Positions 16,258-29,411 of a stretch of 64,000 nucleotides of DNA are shown here, piece by piece; position 1 is the stretch's first letter; every line of letters begins with the position of its first letter. This stretch comes from Methylobacterium sp. WL1 (lineage in GTDB: Bacteria > Pseudomonadota > Alphaproteobacteria > Rhizobiales > Beijerinckiaceae). The notes under the pieces were generated by a model. That model had not been told where the DNA came from. It was given only the letters and a program-made list of their open reading frames with translations, and made no database searches. The DNA is taken from contig NZ_CP042823.1 of the NCBI RefSeq assembly GCF_008000895.1, positions 248,001-312,000 on the forward strand. Direction: 5' to 3'. Both the position numbers and the translations under genes were made by a program.

Positions 16258-17787
16258 ATGGCACGCGCGAAGGCCATAACGCGAGGGGCGGGGCGTCAGG
16301 CCCTGTCGAAGCCGGAGGCCTCTCCGAAGGCGGCGCGACCCAAGGGCGCCCGCCGCACGACCCCGTCGCCCGAGACGCTGGCGGCCCTGGGGCCCGACCG
16401 TCTGATCGGCCTGATCCTGGGAGAGACCGCGCGCAACTCCACCTTCAAGAAGCTGGTCACCGCAGCGCTCGCCGCCCTGCAGGGGCCGGACGCCGTGGCG
16501 GCGATGATCGACCGGCGCCTGGCTGCGCTGGAATCTGCGCAGGGCTACATCGACTGGCAGAAGCGCAGGGCCTTCGCGGCCGATCTCAACGCCACCGTGA
16601 CGGTCATCGTCGACGAGTTGCGCCCCCTCGATGCCAGCGCCGCCCTGGAGCGGCTCCGGCGGTTTCTGGACGGCGCCGACGCGGTGCTGAACCGGGTCGA
16701 CGACAGCACCGGTGCGGTGCAGGGCGTCTACGAGCGCGCCAGCGAAGCTTTCGTCGAGACAGCAGCCAATCTGCCGCCCGCTGCGGCCGCGCAACTGGCG
16801 ACCAGCCTCGTCGGCCCATTCACGGCCGACCCGTTCGGTCCCCTCGGCACGCTGCTCGGCGAGATCATGCCGACACTTGACAGGGACACCCTTTCGGAGA
16901 TCGATGCCGCCCTCGCGGAGGCAGCTCTCGGGATGGCGAAGGGTGGAGAAGCCAGAAACGAGGCTGCATACCGCCGCGTTGCCGCCCGCGGCCAGATCCT
17001 GCGCCTGCGCCAGGTCATCGCCGACCGGCGCAACGATACCGACGCCTTCATCGCGATTGAGACGGAGATCGCTTCGGGTCGAGAGGACCGCGTGTCGATC
17101 GCGCAGCGGCTGCTCGCTGCCGGCCGCGCCGAGGAGGCCCTGGACTGGATCCGGCGCACGCCGGAGAAGGGTTTGCACATCGTCACGCGGGCCGACCTGA
17201 TCGCCGGCTACGACCCGCGCGGTCCCGAGCGCGAGCGCCAGGCGCTGGAGATCGACATCCTCGACGCACTGGGCCGGAGCGATGAAGCGCAGGCGCTGCG
17301 CTGGGCGCGCTTCGCGCGCGACCTCGATGCCCCGATGCTGCGCGCCTACCTCGCCAAGCTCCCGGATTTCGAGGACGAGGAAGCGCTTCTCAAGGCGCTG
17401 GATCACGTGGAATCCTTCGCCAATCCGCACCGGGCACTCGCCTTCCTGGTGATCTGGCCGGACCTTATGCGGGCCGCCAGGCTGGTCGAGGGGAACCGGG
17501 AGGTCTGGCAGGGCGAGCACTATCCCGTTCTGGCCCCGGCCGCCGACGCGTTGGTCCAGGATCATCCGCTGGCGGCCACGATTCTGTATCGGCGGCTGCT
17601 CGACGGCATCCTCGATGCCGGCCGGAGCGCCGCGTACACGCACGGCGCCCGCTACCTTCTGGAACTCGACACCCTCGCCGAGCGTCTGGAGACGGGCGCG
17701 ATCAGCCCGGCACCGGCTGCCTATCGGGAGGCTGTTCGACGCGATCACGGCCGCAAGCACGCCTTCTGGGGTTTGCTTAGGGATTGA
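16258..17787 (+). CDS. DUF6880 family protein
   Basis: This 509-residue soluble protein starts with a basic, lysine/arginine-rich segment and is otherwise alpha-helical. It matches the pattern of the uncharacterised DUF6880 family, with ERERQALEIDILDALGR, a DHPLAATILYRRLLDGIL segment and a C-terminal GRKHAFWGLL. The helical repeats resemble TPR-like scaffolds (GRAEEALDWIRRTPE). No catalytic residues are evident. It follows the DUF2188-like gene and may be cotranscribed with it. Confidence 0.8.
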   Translation: MARAKAITRGAGRQALSKPEASPKAARPKGARRTTPSPETLAALGPDRLIGLILGETARNSTFKKLVTAALAALQGPDAVAAMIDRRLAALESAQGYIDWQKRRAFAADLNATVTVIVDELRPLDASAALERLRRFLDGADAVLNRVDDSTGAVQGVYERASEAFVETAANLPPAAAAQLATSLVGPFTADPFGPLGTLLGEIMPTLDRDTLSEIDAALAEAALGMAKGGEARNEAAYRRVAARGQILRLRQVIADRRNDTDAFIAIETEIASGREDRVSIAQRLLAAGRAEEALDWIRRTPEKGLHIVTRADLIAGYDPRGPERERQALEIDILDALGRSDEAQALRWARFARDLDAPMLRAYLAKLPDFEDEEALLKALDHVESFANPHRALAFLVIWPDLMRAARLVEGNREVWQGEHYPVLAPAADALVQDHPLAATILYRRLLDGILDAGRSAAYTHGARYLLELDTLAERLETGAISPAPAAYREAVRRDHGRKHAFWGLLRD

Positions 17788-17897
17788 ACGGCTCCGGTTG
17801 CCGTTCGCGTCAGCGTTGCGTGTTCGCCGCGAGAGAGCCCGATAGAGCAGGACCTTCGGTCGTGTCGCCCTGATACCGCCAGCGGGATGGCCGCCCG

Positions 17898-18266
17898 CTA
17901 TGGCGCGTCCGAGACCTCGATGACATCGACCAGATCGGGATAGAACGCCACGTGGCCCGCGATCGCGGCCACCGCCGGGAAGGGCGTTTCATAGCTCCAC
18001 ACCGCATCGGATCGCCGCGTGCCATCGACCAGGAGGTCGAAGTAACGGGCATCGCCCTTGTACGGGCAGTGGCTGGTCCGTGCCGTGGGTACGAAATGAT
18101 CGGCTCGGATATCGGCCCGCGGGATGTAGAACACGGCTTCGTAGCGGGATTCCTGAAGGCGCAGGGCATGACGCGTCTCGGCGACGGGTACGCCCGCCAC
18201 GAGAACGCGCACCCGGCGCGCCTCAGGCGTGATCGTGATCGGATGGTCGGCGCTTGGGTTTTTCAC
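17898..18266 (-). CDS. DUF427 domain protein
   Basis: This 122-residue protein is a compact DUF427 (beta-tent) domain. It shows VLVAGVPVAETRHALRLQES, the SHCPYKGDARYFDL motif and the AIAGHVAFYPDLVDV ending that define the family. The biochemical function is unknown. Its ATG overlaps the stop of the upstream methyltransferase by four bases, so the two are probably translated together. Confidence 0.9.
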   Translation of the reverse strand: MKNPSADHPITITPEARRVRVLVAGVPVAETRHALRLQESRYEAVFYIPRADIRADHFVPTARTSHCPYKGDARYFDLLVDGTRRSDAVWSYETPFPAVAAIAGHVAFYPDLVDVIEVSDAP

Positions 18267-19156
18267 GGCGTTCTCCCGGGTTCGGGCTTCAGTTCGACAG
18301 TACCGAGGGCGTCGGCCAAGCGTGATTTGGCGGTGCCGGGCCGAAGCGGCTTCTGCTGGCTCTCATGCGGTACCCAACCCGACAGCCACAACACCTCGAA
18401 GGTCGCCCGCACCCGTCCGTCCGGATCGGAGAAGCGCTCGGCGTAGACCTCCGCGGTGCGCACCAAGGTCGCCCGGCGCAGGGGCGTACGCCGTCGCTCG
18501 GTGAGCACGTTGGTCATGCCCATCGCCCGCAGGTCTCGCATCAGCCCGAACGGGTCGGCGTACCGCACCGTCAGGGTGTCGGTGTCGGCCACCGGCAGGG
18601 CGAAGCCCGCTCGCTGCAGCAGGGCGCCGGCCTCGCGAACCGCCGCGAACGGCGCCACCCGCGGACTGATCCCACCCTCGATCTCGCTTTCGGCCTGGGC
18701 GAAGCTCTGGCGCAGCTCGGTCAGGGTGGCACCGCCCAGCAGGCAACCAAGGAACAGGCCGTCCGGCCGCAGCGCCCGGCGCAGCTGGATCAGCGTGCCG
18801 GGCAGGTCATTGACGGCCTGGAGCGCCAGCAGCGAGACCGCGAGGTCGAGGCTTCCGGCCGCCAGGGGCAGCAATTCCGGATCGCCGACGATCAGGTTCG
18901 GCCCGCGGGGTTTGGGCAGGGCAGCCAGGCGAAGATGCATGGCGTCAGGGTAGCGCGCGGCCAATACCGGCCCCGCGCCTGCACCCGGCGTCGCGAGGTC
19001 GAGCACCGTCGCGAAATTGCGCAGCACCGCCCCAAGGCGGTCGTCCATGTCTTCGACGACGCGGTCGAGCAGGAAGGCGGCATAGCCGTTCCGTTCGGCA
19101 CGGGCGAGGCGTGCGCGGGCGAGGACGGTGTCGAACAGGGCGGCCGGGGAATCCAT
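18263..19156 (-). CDS. SAM-dependent methyltransferase-fold protein (NDUFAF5/BioC-like)
   Basis: This 297-residue protein resembles the alphaproteobacterial relatives of mitochondrial NDUFAF5, which acts in complex I assembly as an arginine hydroxylase. The N-terminus (LFDTVLARARLARAER) and the C-terminal DPFGLMRDLRAMGMTN and FEVLWLSGWVPHESQQKP are typical of that group. SAM motif I is weak (VLDLATPGAGAG), and the acidic position usually found in motif II is hard to place. It could be a methyltransferase or a hydroxylase. It overlaps the DUF427 gene by four bases. Confidence 0.85.
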   Translation of the reverse strand: MDSPAALFDTVLARARLARAERNGYAAFLLDRVVEDMDDRLGAVLRNFATVLDLATPGAGAGPVLAARYPDAMHLRLAALPKPRGPNLIVGDPELLPLAAGSLDLAVSLLALQAVNDLPGTLIQLRRALRPDGLFLGCLLGGATLTELRQSFAQAESEIEGGISPRVAPFAAVREAGALLQRAGFALPVADTDTLTVRYADPFGLMRDLRAMGMTNVLTERRRTPLRRATLVRTAEVYAERFSDPDGRVRATFEVLWLSGWVPHESQQKPLRPGTAKSRLADALGTVELKPEPGRTP

Positions 19157-19337
19157 GACGGTGCAGATGGCGCTTTCGAACGCATCCTGCCAGCACCCTC
19201 GAAGTCACCTGTGAAACCGATTGATCGCCGTCACACACAGAGCCGTGAGGCAGGATAACGTGGCGGAACGACTCGGCGGGGTCGCCGTTCCTGCTGCGAC
19301 TGGCCGCAAGGCCGAGATTGGTTATGGAGTGCAGGTC

Positions 19338-19583
19338 ATGAAGCGCATGCTCGTCGGAGCCGCAATGGCGCTGGCCACCCTCACCGCCGCGGGCGGCGCC
19401 GAGGCGAAGGGCTGCATCAAGGGTGCGATCGTGGGCGGCATCGCCGGCCACTATGCCGGCCATCACGGCCTAATGGGTGCCGCCGCCGGCTGCGCCATCG
19501 GCCGCCACCGGGCGAACGCCAAGGCCCGGGAGGTGGATCAGCAGGTCGATCAGCGGGGCGCGCGTCCCGTCTCGGCCCGCTAG
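19338..19583 (+). CDS. Small secreted glycine-zipper-like protein
   Basis: This 81-residue protein has a signal peptide (about residues 1-23) and a Gly/Ala/His-rich segment with repeated small-residue spacing (AIVGGIAGHYAGHHGLMG) that resembles a glycine zipper. A hydrophilic tail follows. The frame is open upstream but the ATG at 19338 starts the signal peptide. It lies 18 bases before comF on the same strand. Confidence 0.75.
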   Translation: MKRMLVGAAMALATLTAAGGAEAKGCIKGAIVGGIAGHYAGHHGLMGAAAGCAIGRHRANAKAREVDQQVDQRGARPVSAR

Positions 19584-19601
19584 CGCCCGTCTGCGACCCG
19601 G

Positions 19602-20363
19602 ATGACGGCCCTGCGGGCCGTCGCATCGGCCCTGCGCGGCTTGCCGCGCGGGGCCTTGTCGTTGATCTACCCGCCGACGTGCGCCGGCTGCGGCGGCGCC
19701 ACCGCCGATCCCGGAGGCCTGTGTTCAGACTGCTGGACCGGCCTGCGTCTCATAGAGGAGCCCCTGTGCCCGCGCTTCGGCACGCCGTTCGCGGTCGATC
19801 TCGGGGTCGGGCCTCTGCTCTCCCCCCGCGCCATCGCGGAACCACCGGTCTTCGGACGCGCGCGTGCGGTCGCCCTTTATGATGATGTCGCCCGCCGCCT
19901 CGTCCACCGGCTGAAATACGAGGATCGGCTCGACCTGTCCGCCGTGATGGGCCGGATGATGTCTGCGAGCGGCCGGGCCCTCATCGCCGAGGCGGATTGT
20001 GTCGTCCCTGTGCCGCTGCACCGTTGGCGGCTCTGGCGCCGCCGCTTCAATCAGGCCGCCCTTCTGGGTCGGGTGATTGCCCGGGGCGCCGAGCTTCCGT
20101 ACGAGCCCTGCACTCTGGTGCGGGTGCGGGCAACCCGCTCGCAAGTCGGCCTGAGCCGACCGGCCCGCGCCGAGAACCTGAGCGGTGCCTTCCGTGTGGA
20201 CGCCGCCCGGGCGCACCTCATCCGCGGCCGGAGGATCCTGTTGATCGACGACGTCATGACCACCGGGGCGACCGGCAACGCCGCGTCCCGGGCCCTGCTG
20301 CGCGGCGGGGCGGCGTCCGTAGACGTGCTCACCTTCGCGCTGGTCGGTGACGCAGCCGGATGA
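19602..20363 (+). CDS. comF: ComF family protein (phosphoribosyltransferase fold)
   Basis: This 253-residue protein has an N-terminal zinc-finger-like region with CAGC and CSDC pairs and a C-terminal phosphoribosyltransferase domain. The PRPP-binding motif is ILLIDDVMTTGAT, and VVPVPLHRWRLWRRRFNQAALLGR is also conserved. ComF homologues are needed for DNA uptake in competent bacteria, yet most alphaproteobacterial copies have no tested role. Confidence 0.93.
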   Translation: MTALRAVASALRGLPRGALSLIYPPTCAGCGGATADPGGLCSDCWTGLRLIEEPLCPRFGTPFAVDLGVGPLLSPRAIAEPPVFGRARAVALYDDVARRLVHRLKYEDRLDLSAVMGRMMSASGRALIAEADCVVPVPLHRWRLWRRRFNQAALLGRVIARGAELPYEPCTLVRVRATRSQVGLSRPARAENLSGAFRVDAARAHLIRGRRILLIDDVMTTGATGNAASRALLRGGAASVDVLTFALVGDAAG

Positions 20364-20369
20364 GGCGGT

Positions 20370-20963
20370 TCAGACGGTCGCCCGCTCGCGATGCGGAAAG
20401 CTCACCGCCAGAGTGAAGTCGAACGCCTCCGCGATGCTCTCGTGCCAGAGCGAGAACGGCGTCGGCCGGGGGAGATGAAGCGCGCCCTCCGTCTCGGTGC
20501 CGGCACGCTGCAGCGCCGCGCCCTGCTTGGCCGCCAGCCGCAGCATCGGTCCGTTCCCGGACAGGCAGCGCACGTGCAGGTCGGCCACGCCGCGATGGCG
20601 GGCGGCGCGGGCGATCCGGGCGAACAGGGACGCGCCGATACCCTGACGGCGGTAGGCGCGCTCCACCGCGAAAGCCGCCTCCGCCCGTGGGCCAAGACCG
20701 TAGGGCGACGGTCCGAGGGCCATCGGCCGTAGCTCGGCCAGGCCGCGCAGTTCTCCACTCACGAAGGCGCCGTACATCACGCCGTCGGCGGTGAGTGCCT
20801 GCGCGGCATAGGCCCGCACGCCGCCTTCACTGACATTGCCCATGAAGCGATTCGCGCGTGCCTCGGGATCGAGCCGCAGGAAGTAGTCGAGGACCGCAAC
20901 GCGGTCGGCCGGCCAAAGGCGCCGGACCGTGTGGGCCGACACGGCGAGGTGTCGAACGGCCAT
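20370..20963 (-). CDS. GNAT family N-acetyltransferase
   Basis: This 197-residue protein has the acetyl-CoA-binding pattern of GNAT enzymes, with AFAVERAYRRQGIGASLFARI as motif A (the RRQGIG loop). The substrate is unknown. I used the ATG at 20961-20963; the longer open frame upstream encodes a less protein-like N-terminus. It ends six bases from the comF stop in convergent orientation. Confidence 0.88.
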   Translation of the reverse strand: MAVRHLAVSAHTVRRLWPADRVAVLDYFLRLDPEARANRFMGNVSEGGVRAYAAQALTADGVMYGAFVSGELRGLAELRPMALGPSPYGLGPRAEAAFAVERAYRRQGIGASLFARIARAARHRGVADLHVRCLSGNGPMLRLAAKQGAALQRAGTETEGALHLPRPTPFSLWHESIAEAFDFTLAVSFPHRERATV

Positions 20964-21272
20964 GGTGGGTCTCCGGTCTCTGCGCGTTGTCGCGCAAGTT
21001 GGTCCGGACGTTCCTCCCGAAGGACGAGGCTGATCTCGCATCCCCGAGCTTGTTGTGCAATGCAGCAATATGACTGAGCCCGGTCACGGGAGGCCTGCCA
21101 TGCGCCGGCTTTCTGGAACGGTTCGCTGCGCCGTGTTCCAGGTTGCCTCGGTGCGCGGGCTTGATTCGCGTCGAGCTTGCGCGGCACAGGGATGCGGCCC
21201 CGGCGGGAACGGTCTACCGGGGGCGGGGGGTGCCGGGTCCGGCGCCGTATCGTGTTTCAGGGGACCGGTGGC
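20964..21272. other. Intergenic region between divergent genes
   Basis: These 309 bases lie between the GNAT and zapE genes and should hold both promoters. No RNA gene, clear promoter pair or repeat was identified. Confidence 0.45.
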
Positions 21273-22501
21273 GTGAGCGAGCAATCCGGGAAGCAACACG
21301 CGCCATCCGCGGAGGCGCGGGCCAGCGCCGTGTCGCCCGGCCCGGTCCATGACCGCTACGAGGCGCTGGTCGGCACCGGCGCCATCGAGCGGGATCCCGC
21401 CCAGGCGCAACTGGTGCGCGCCCTCGACCGGCTGATCCAGGATCTCGGACGCCGCAAGCGCGCCAACAAGACCAGCGCGCTGGGCTGGCTATTCCGGCGC
21501 AAGGACGAGGCTCCCGCTCCCAAGGGGCTCTACATCTGGGGCTCAGTGGGCCGCGGCAAGACCATGCTGATGGACCTGTTCCACGAGGCAGCGCCGGGAC
21601 CCAAGCGGCGGGTCCACTTCCACGGGTTCCTGGCCGACGCGCACGCGCGCATCCACGCTTACCGACAGGCGCTGAAAGCCGGCACCGTGAAGGGCGACGA
21701 CCCGATCGGACCCGTCGCCGACCAGCTCGCCGACGAAGCGACCCTGTTGTGCTTCGACGAGTTCACGGTGACCGACATCGCCGACGCGATGATCCTGGGG
21801 CGCCTGTTCGGCCACCTGTTCCGGCGCGGCGTGATCGTGGTGGCGACCTCCAACGTCGAGCCCGACCGGCTCTACGAGGGTGGCCTCAACCGGGCTCTGT
21901 TCCTGCCATTCATAGCGACGCTGAAAGAGCAGGTGGACGTGGTGCGGCTCGATTCGCGGACCGATTTCCGGCTGGAGAAGCTCGGCGGCGCCGCCGTCTA
22001 TCACGTGCCGGCGGATGCGGCCGCCCGGGCAGCCCTGGACGCCGCTTTCAAGGGGCTCACCGGCAAGGCGCGAGGCCGCACCGCGACGATCCAGGTCCAG
22101 GGTCGAGACGTCGCGATCCCCGAGGAGGCCAACGGCGTCGCGCGCTTCGGCTTCGACGATCTCTGCCGGCAGCCGCTCGGCGCCTCCGACTACATGGCCC
22201 TGGCGCGGGCCTTCCACACGGTGATCCTCGACGGAATCCCGGTGCTCGGGGAGGCCGAGCGCAACGAGGCGAAGCGCTTCATCACCCTTGTGGACACCCT
22301 CTACGACCGGCACGTGAAGCTCGTGGCCTCGGCGGCGGCCGAGGCGCAGGACCTCTACACGGCGGAGACCGGGCGCGAGGCGTTCGAGTTCGACCGAACC
22401 GTCTCCCGGCTGATCGAGATGCGCTCGCGGGAATACCTTGCCCTGCCGCACGGACGGGCCGATTCCGAGGCCTCGGGTGCCAGCACCGGGCTGGTGGAGA
22501 C

Positions 22502-22505
<4 letters not shown>
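21273..22505 (+). CDS. zapE: Cell division protein ZapE/AFG1-like ATPase
   Basis: This 410-residue AAA-type ATPase belongs to the AFG1/LACE1 family; E. coli ZapE associates with the Z ring late in division, and mitochondrial AFG1 acts in protein quality control. Walker A is at about residues 90-97 (GSVGRGKT), Walker B is LLCFDEF, and the sensor region contains VVATSNVEPDRLYEGGLNR. The GTG at 21273 was chosen as start; the upstream extension is not family-like. Its stop codon overlaps the start of the hybrid histidine kinase by ATGA, an uncommon partner. Confidence 0.94.
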
Positions 22506-25456
<2,951 letters not shown>

Positions 25457-25457
25457 C

Positions 25458-25489
25458 CCGCACATCGTCCCGAGCAGGACGATGTGCGG
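25458..25489. terminator. Hairpin between convergent kinase and ubiB genes
   Basis: Perfect 13-base arms at 25458-25470 and 25477-25489 close a six-base CGAGCA loop directly after the kinase stop codon. The T content after the stem is low. It probably insulates the convergent genes in both directions. Confidence 0.65.
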
Positions 25490-25514
25490 TTGGGATTGTC
25501 GGTCTCCCTTCTGA

Positions 25515-27077
25515 TCAGAAGCCCCGGAACGCCATCACCAGCGCCCCTACCGCGATGCCCCACAGGGCGAGCGTCGACCAGATCGCACGTCGGCGCTCGT
25601 TGCGGGCGAAGCGCTCCAGGCGCTGGGCGTCGCCCGTCCCGCTCTCGTCGAGGCGGATCAGCACGCGCTTGAGCCGCGTCGCGAGGTCAGGGATGTCGCC
25701 GACCACGTCGGAGAGCACACGCAGGGCTTCGAAGCCGCTCTGAGCACGCCCGAGCGGGCCTGCATTCTTGGCGATCCAGCTGCGCACCACCGGCTCGGCC
25801 GTGGTCCACATGTCGAGGCGCGGATCCAGGGAGCGGGCCACGCCCTCGACAACCACCATGGTCTTCTGGAGCATCACCAGTTCGGTGCGGGTGCTCATGT
25901 CGAACAGGGCGGTGATGTCGAACAGCAGGGTCAGCACCTTGGCCATCGAGATCTCGTCGGCCCGACGCTGGTGGATCGGCTCGCCGATCGCCCGGATCGC
26001 CTGCGCGAAATCCTCGACGGAATGATGCGCCGGCACGTAGCCGGCCTCGAAATGTACCTTCGCCACCCGGCGGTAATCACGCAGGATGAATCCCAGCAGG
26101 ATCTCGGCCAGGAACCGCCGCTCGTTCAGGCCGAGCCGGCCCATGATGCCGAAATCCACCGCCACCAGCCGGCCCTCGGCGTCGACCAGCAAATTTCCCT
26201 GGTGCATGTCGGCGTGGAAGAAGCCGTCGCGAATCGCCTGGCGCAGAAAACTCTGGATCACCGTGCGCCCAATCGCCTGCGGATCGTGGCCGGCCGCGAC
26301 GAGATCGGCCGCGCTGTGCAGGCGCACGCCCTCGATCCACTCGGCCGACAGCACCTCCCGGGCGGTCAGCTCCCATTCGGGCTTGGGCACCCGAAAATCG
26401 AGGTCGTCCCGGGTATTCTCGGCGATCTCCGAGGCGGCGGCCGCCTCCAGGCGGAAATCCATCTCCATCAGCACCGAGCGTGCGAGGATCTCGACCACCT
26501 CACGCGGGCGCAGCCGCTCGGCCTGCGGAGAGAGGGCGTGCACCACCCGGGCCATGAACCGCATGACTTCGAGGTCGCGCATGAAGCGCTCGCGCACGCC
26601 CGGGCGCATCACCTTCACGGCTAGCGCCCGCTGCGTGCCGTCGGCATCCTGCACGACGGCCTTGTGGACCTGCGCGATCGAGGCGGCGGCGATCGGCTCG
26701 CTGAACGACACGAACAGCGCGTGAACCGGCTTGCCCAACGCCATCTCGACCACCTTCAGGGCGGTCGCCTGGGGGAACGGCGGTACCCGGTCCTGCAAGC
26801 GTTCCAAGTCCGAGGCCGCCTGCATGCCGACGATATCGGGGCGGGTCGCCAGGAACTGGCCGAACTTCACGTAGGACGGACCGAGCCGTGTCAGGGCCGA
26901 CGACAGGCCGGCGGCGCCGTCATCCAGACCCCGGCGCTCCAGGGACCGTCCGAGCTTCAGGGCGAAGCGCAGGTGGGCCGGCAGTTCGGACGGGCTGGCG
27001 AGGGCGAGCGCCCCCTCCCGGGCCAGGACGAAACCGACCCGGGCACCGCGGAACAGGTTGATCGCGGCGCCGATCAT
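25515..27077 (-). CDS. ubiB: Ubiquinone biosynthesis protein UbiB
   Basis: UbiB is an atypical protein-kinase-like ATPase needed for ubiquinone synthesis. The 520-residue protein shows the family's KxGQ motif (YVKFGQFLATRPD), an Ala-rich loop with IAAASIAQVHKA in place of a kinase P-loop, FHADMHQGNLLVD as catalytic loop and VAVDFGIMGRL as metal-binding motif. A hydrophobic segment at the very C-terminus (about 498-517) anchors it in the membrane. It lies 67 bases downstream of ubiE, the usual pairing. Confidence 0.96.
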   Translation of the reverse strand: MIGAAINLFRGARVGFVLAREGALALASPSELPAHLRFALKLGRSLERRGLDDGAAGLSSALTRLGPSYVKFGQFLATRPDIVGMQAASDLERLQDRVPPFPQATALKVVEMALGKPVHALFVSFSEPIAAASIAQVHKAVVQDADGTQRALAVKVMRPGVRERFMRDLEVMRFMARVVHALSPQAERLRPREVVEILARSVLMEMDFRLEAAAASEIAENTRDDLDFRVPKPEWELTAREVLSAEWIEGVRLHSAADLVAAGHDPQAIGRTVIQSFLRQAIRDGFFHADMHQGNLLVDAEGRLVAVDFGIMGRLGLNERRFLAEILLGFILRDYRRVAKVHFEAGYVPAHHSVEDFAQAIRAIGEPIHQRRADEISMAKVLTLLFDITALFDMSTRTELVMLQKTMVVVEGVARSLDPRLDMWTTAEPVVRSWIAKNAGPLGRAQSGFEALRVLSDVVGDIPDLATRLKRVLIRLDESGTGDAQRLERFARNERRRAIWSTLALWGIAVGALVMAFRGF

Positions 27078-27144
27078 GGACGCACCGAGACCTTCCCGCC
27101 CCCCAATGCAGGGGTGGGAATCAGATCGCGCTCGACGGCCAAGA

Positions 27145-27927
27145 TCAGGAGACCTTCCAGCCGGAATGGATCGCCACGATCCCGCCCGAGAGCGGCCGGT
27201 CCGTGACGTGGCGGAAGCCGGCGCGCTCGATCATGCCGCTGAACGCACCCCGGCTCGGGAACTTCCGGATCGATTCGACCAGGTACCGGTAGGATTCGGC
27301 ATCGCCGGCGACCCGGGCACCGATCCGCGGGATCACGTGAAAGGAATAGGCGTCGTAGATCCTGTCGAGCAGCGGGATGTCGACGGCGGAGAATTCGAGG
27401 CACAGGAACCGGCCGCCGGGCTTCAACACGCGGCGCGCCTCGGCGAGGGCAGTCTCGATCCGCGGCACGTTCCGGATGCCGAACGCGATCGTGTAAGCGT
27501 CGAAGGCGGCGTCCGGCAGCGGCAGCGTCTCGGCGTTGCCGGTGACGAAGGCGATCCGGTCGCCCGCGCCCTCGACCTTCTCCCGGGCCCGCTCGGCGCC
27601 GACGCGCAGCATCGATTCGTTGATGTCGAGCACCGTGACCCGCGTCTTCGGCCCGCCCGCGGCCAGGACCCGGAACGCGACGTCACCGGTGCCGCCGGCG
27701 ACGTCGAGATGCGCGAACGGCCGGCCCTGCGGCGGCCGCAGCATCGACACGAGCTGCGCCTTCCAGGCCCGGTGCAGGCCCGCCGACATCAGGTCGTTCA
27801 TGACGTCGTAGCGGCGGGCGACCGAGTGAAAGACGCTGTCGACGCGCCCCTGCTTCTCGTCGAGCGACACGCGCTCGAAACCGAAATCTGCGCCTTCGCG
27901 CTCCGTCGCCCCGTCCCCGGCCTTCAT
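27145..27927 (-). CDS. ubiE: Ubiquinone/menaquinone C-methyltransferase UbiE
   Basis: UbiE methylates the ring carbon of demethyl-quinol precursors. The 260-residue protein has the SAM motif [15 protein letters not shown], the UbiE signature region [17 protein letters not shown] and [24 protein letters not shown], and ends with the conserved [12 protein letters not shown]. The start is the ATG at 27925-27927; the frame extends upstream but loses similarity. It is followed by ubiB. Confidence 0.96.
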   Translation of the reverse strand: MKAGDGATEREGADFGFERVSLDEKQGRVDSVFHSVARRYDVMNDLMSAGLHRAWKAQLVSMLRPPQGRPFAHLDVAGGTGDVAFRVLAAGGPKTRVTVLDINESMLRVGAERAREKVEGAGDRIAFVTGNAETLPLPDAAFDAYTIAFGIRNVPRIETALAEARRVLKPGGRFLCLEFSAVDIPLLDRIYDAYSFHVIPRIGARVAGDAESYRYLVESIRKFPSRGAFSGMIERAGFRHVTDRPLSGGIVAIHSGWKVS

Positions 27928-28013
27928 GACGCTCCCGTTCCTCACGTCCGCGCGTCTTAGCGAAGGCCGCGCCCATCCGCCATGCGTCCTATCACGCGGA
28001 CGGAGCCAGATCC

Positions 28014-29123
28014 TCAGCCGACGCGGGCATGCAGGGCGTCCGCCACGGCGTTCGCCATGGCGCGCGTGCCTATCGCGTTGGTGCCCTCGCCGGCGATATC
28101 GGCGGTACGGGCCCCCCCGGCCAACGCGTCCATGACGGCGCCGTCCAGCGCGTCCGCGGCCTCGCCGAGGCCGAACGAGTAGCGCAGGCACATGGTCAGC
28201 GAGCCGATCATGGCGATCGGGTTCGCCTTGTCCTGCCCGGCGATGTCCGGTGCCGAGCCGTGGCACGGCTCGTAGAGCGCCCGGCGCACGCCGCTTTCAT
28301 CCACCGCGCCCAGCGACGCCGAGGGCAGCATGCCCAGCGAGCCGGTGAGCATCGCGGCGAGGTCGGACAACACGTCGCCGAACAGGTTGTCGGTCACGAG
28401 CACGTCGAACTGCTTCGGCCTGCGTACCAGCTGCATGGCGCAGTTGTCGGCCAGGATGTGCTCCAGCTCGATGTCGGCGTAGTGCTCGGCATGAACCTTG
28501 GTGACGACCTCCTTCCAGAGGACGCCGGACTTCATGACGTTGTGCTTCTCGGCCGAGGCCACCCGGCCGGAACGCTTGCCCGCCAGATCGAAGGCGACCT
28601 TGGCGATCCGCTCGATCTCGCCCGTCGTGTAGACCTGGGTGTCGACCGCCCGCTTCGAGCCGTCCTCCAGGATGGTGATCTCCTTGGGCTCCCCGAAATA
28701 GACGCCGCCGGTCAGCTCGCGGACGATCATGATGTCGAGGCCCTCGACCAGCTCGCGCTTGAGCGCGGAGGCATCGGCGAGCGCCGGGTAGCAGATCGCC
28801 GGCCGCAGGTTGGCGAACAGCTCCAGATCCTTGCGCAGCCGCAGCAGGCCGGCCTCGGGACGATTCTCGTAGGACACGCCCGCCCATTTCGGACCGCCGA
28901 CCGCACCGAGCAGGATCGCGTCCGCCGCCCTGGCGCGCGCCAGGGTCTCGTCCGAGAGCGGGCTGCCGTGGGCATCGAGGGCGCAACCGCCGACGAGATC
29001 GGTCTCGGTCTCGAACGTGGCGAGGCCGGTCTCCTTCAGGGCGCCGAGCACGACCTGCATGCCGGCCGCGACCTCCGGGCCGATCCCGTCGCCGGGCAGG
29101 AGCAGGAGCTTGTAGCTGGCCAT
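28014..29123 (-). CDS. leuB: 3-isopropylmalate dehydrogenase LeuB
   Basis: LeuB oxidises and decarboxylates 3-isopropylmalate in leucine synthesis. The 369-residue protein has the family's [11 protein letters not shown] start, the Mg- and substrate-binding [13 protein letters not shown] segment, REDTGG-equivalent [10 protein letters not shown], and the [12 protein letters not shown] and [18 protein letters not shown] motifs. The usual RE(L/D)TGG variation is normal. It is divergent from leuA across a 411-base region that contains the leuA leader. Confidence 0.97.
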   Translation of the reverse strand: MASYKLLLLPGDGIGPEVAAGMQVVLGALKETGLATFETETDLVGGCALDAHGSPLSDETLARARAADAILLGAVGGPKWAGVSYENRPEAGLLRLRKDLELFANLRPAICYPALADASALKRELVEGLDIMIVRELTGGVYFGEPKEITILEDGSKRAVDTQVYTTGEIERIAKVAFDLAGKRSGRVASAEKHNVMKSGVLWKEVVTKVHAEHYADIELEHILADNCAMQLVRRPKQFDVLVTDNLFGDVLSDLAAMLTGSLGMLPSASLGAVDESGVRRALYEPCHGSAPDIAGQDKANPIAMIGSLTMCLRYSFGLGEAADALDGAVMDALAGGARTADIAGEGTNAIGTRAMANAVADALHARVG

Positions 29124-29300
29124 GGCGGTCTCGCGGGTTCTCTCTCGACGTGCCGGCGGGCTTTATCCAGGGCGGACCGCGCTTGGCAAGGCGGCGGGCG
29201 AGGGCGGCCCTTGTGTTTCCGGCACGCGGGGGCTACCTCTGCGGCCCTTCGCGCGGATGCCGCTTCACGCCGTCCGCGACTCACCCGGGAGAGACGAGCC
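29124..29300. promoter_or_regulatory. leuB-leuA divergent promoter region
   Basis: These bases between the leuB start and the leuA leader peptide should hold both promoters. No clear consensus elements were identified. Confidence 0.4.
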
Positions 29301-29411
29301 TTGGCCAGAGCCGGCTCAGCGTCCGAGACCGCCCACGCCGCTTCGTCGGCGTTGCGGTTGCGCGCGCCTCGTGCCCGGCTTCGTCTTCCGCTTCTGCTTA
29401 CCCGCCCCTGA
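29301..29411 (+). CDS. leuL: Candidate leucine-rich leader peptide of leuA
   Basis: A 36-codon frame begins at a TTG at 29301 with a purine-rich GGGAGAG stretch about nine bases upstream. Its last 20 codons contain seven leucines, including a run of three just before the end (LRLPLLLTRP). Six of those seven use CTT or TTG, codons that are rare in a genome otherwise dominated by CTG and CTC. The stop codon lies inside the left arm of a long hairpin. This is the layout of amino-acid attenuators known in Proteobacteria, where stalling at leucine codons controls a downstream biosynthetic gene. The start codon is the weakest part of the call. Confidence 0.6.
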   Translation: MARAGSASETAHAASSALRLRAPRARLRLPLLLTRP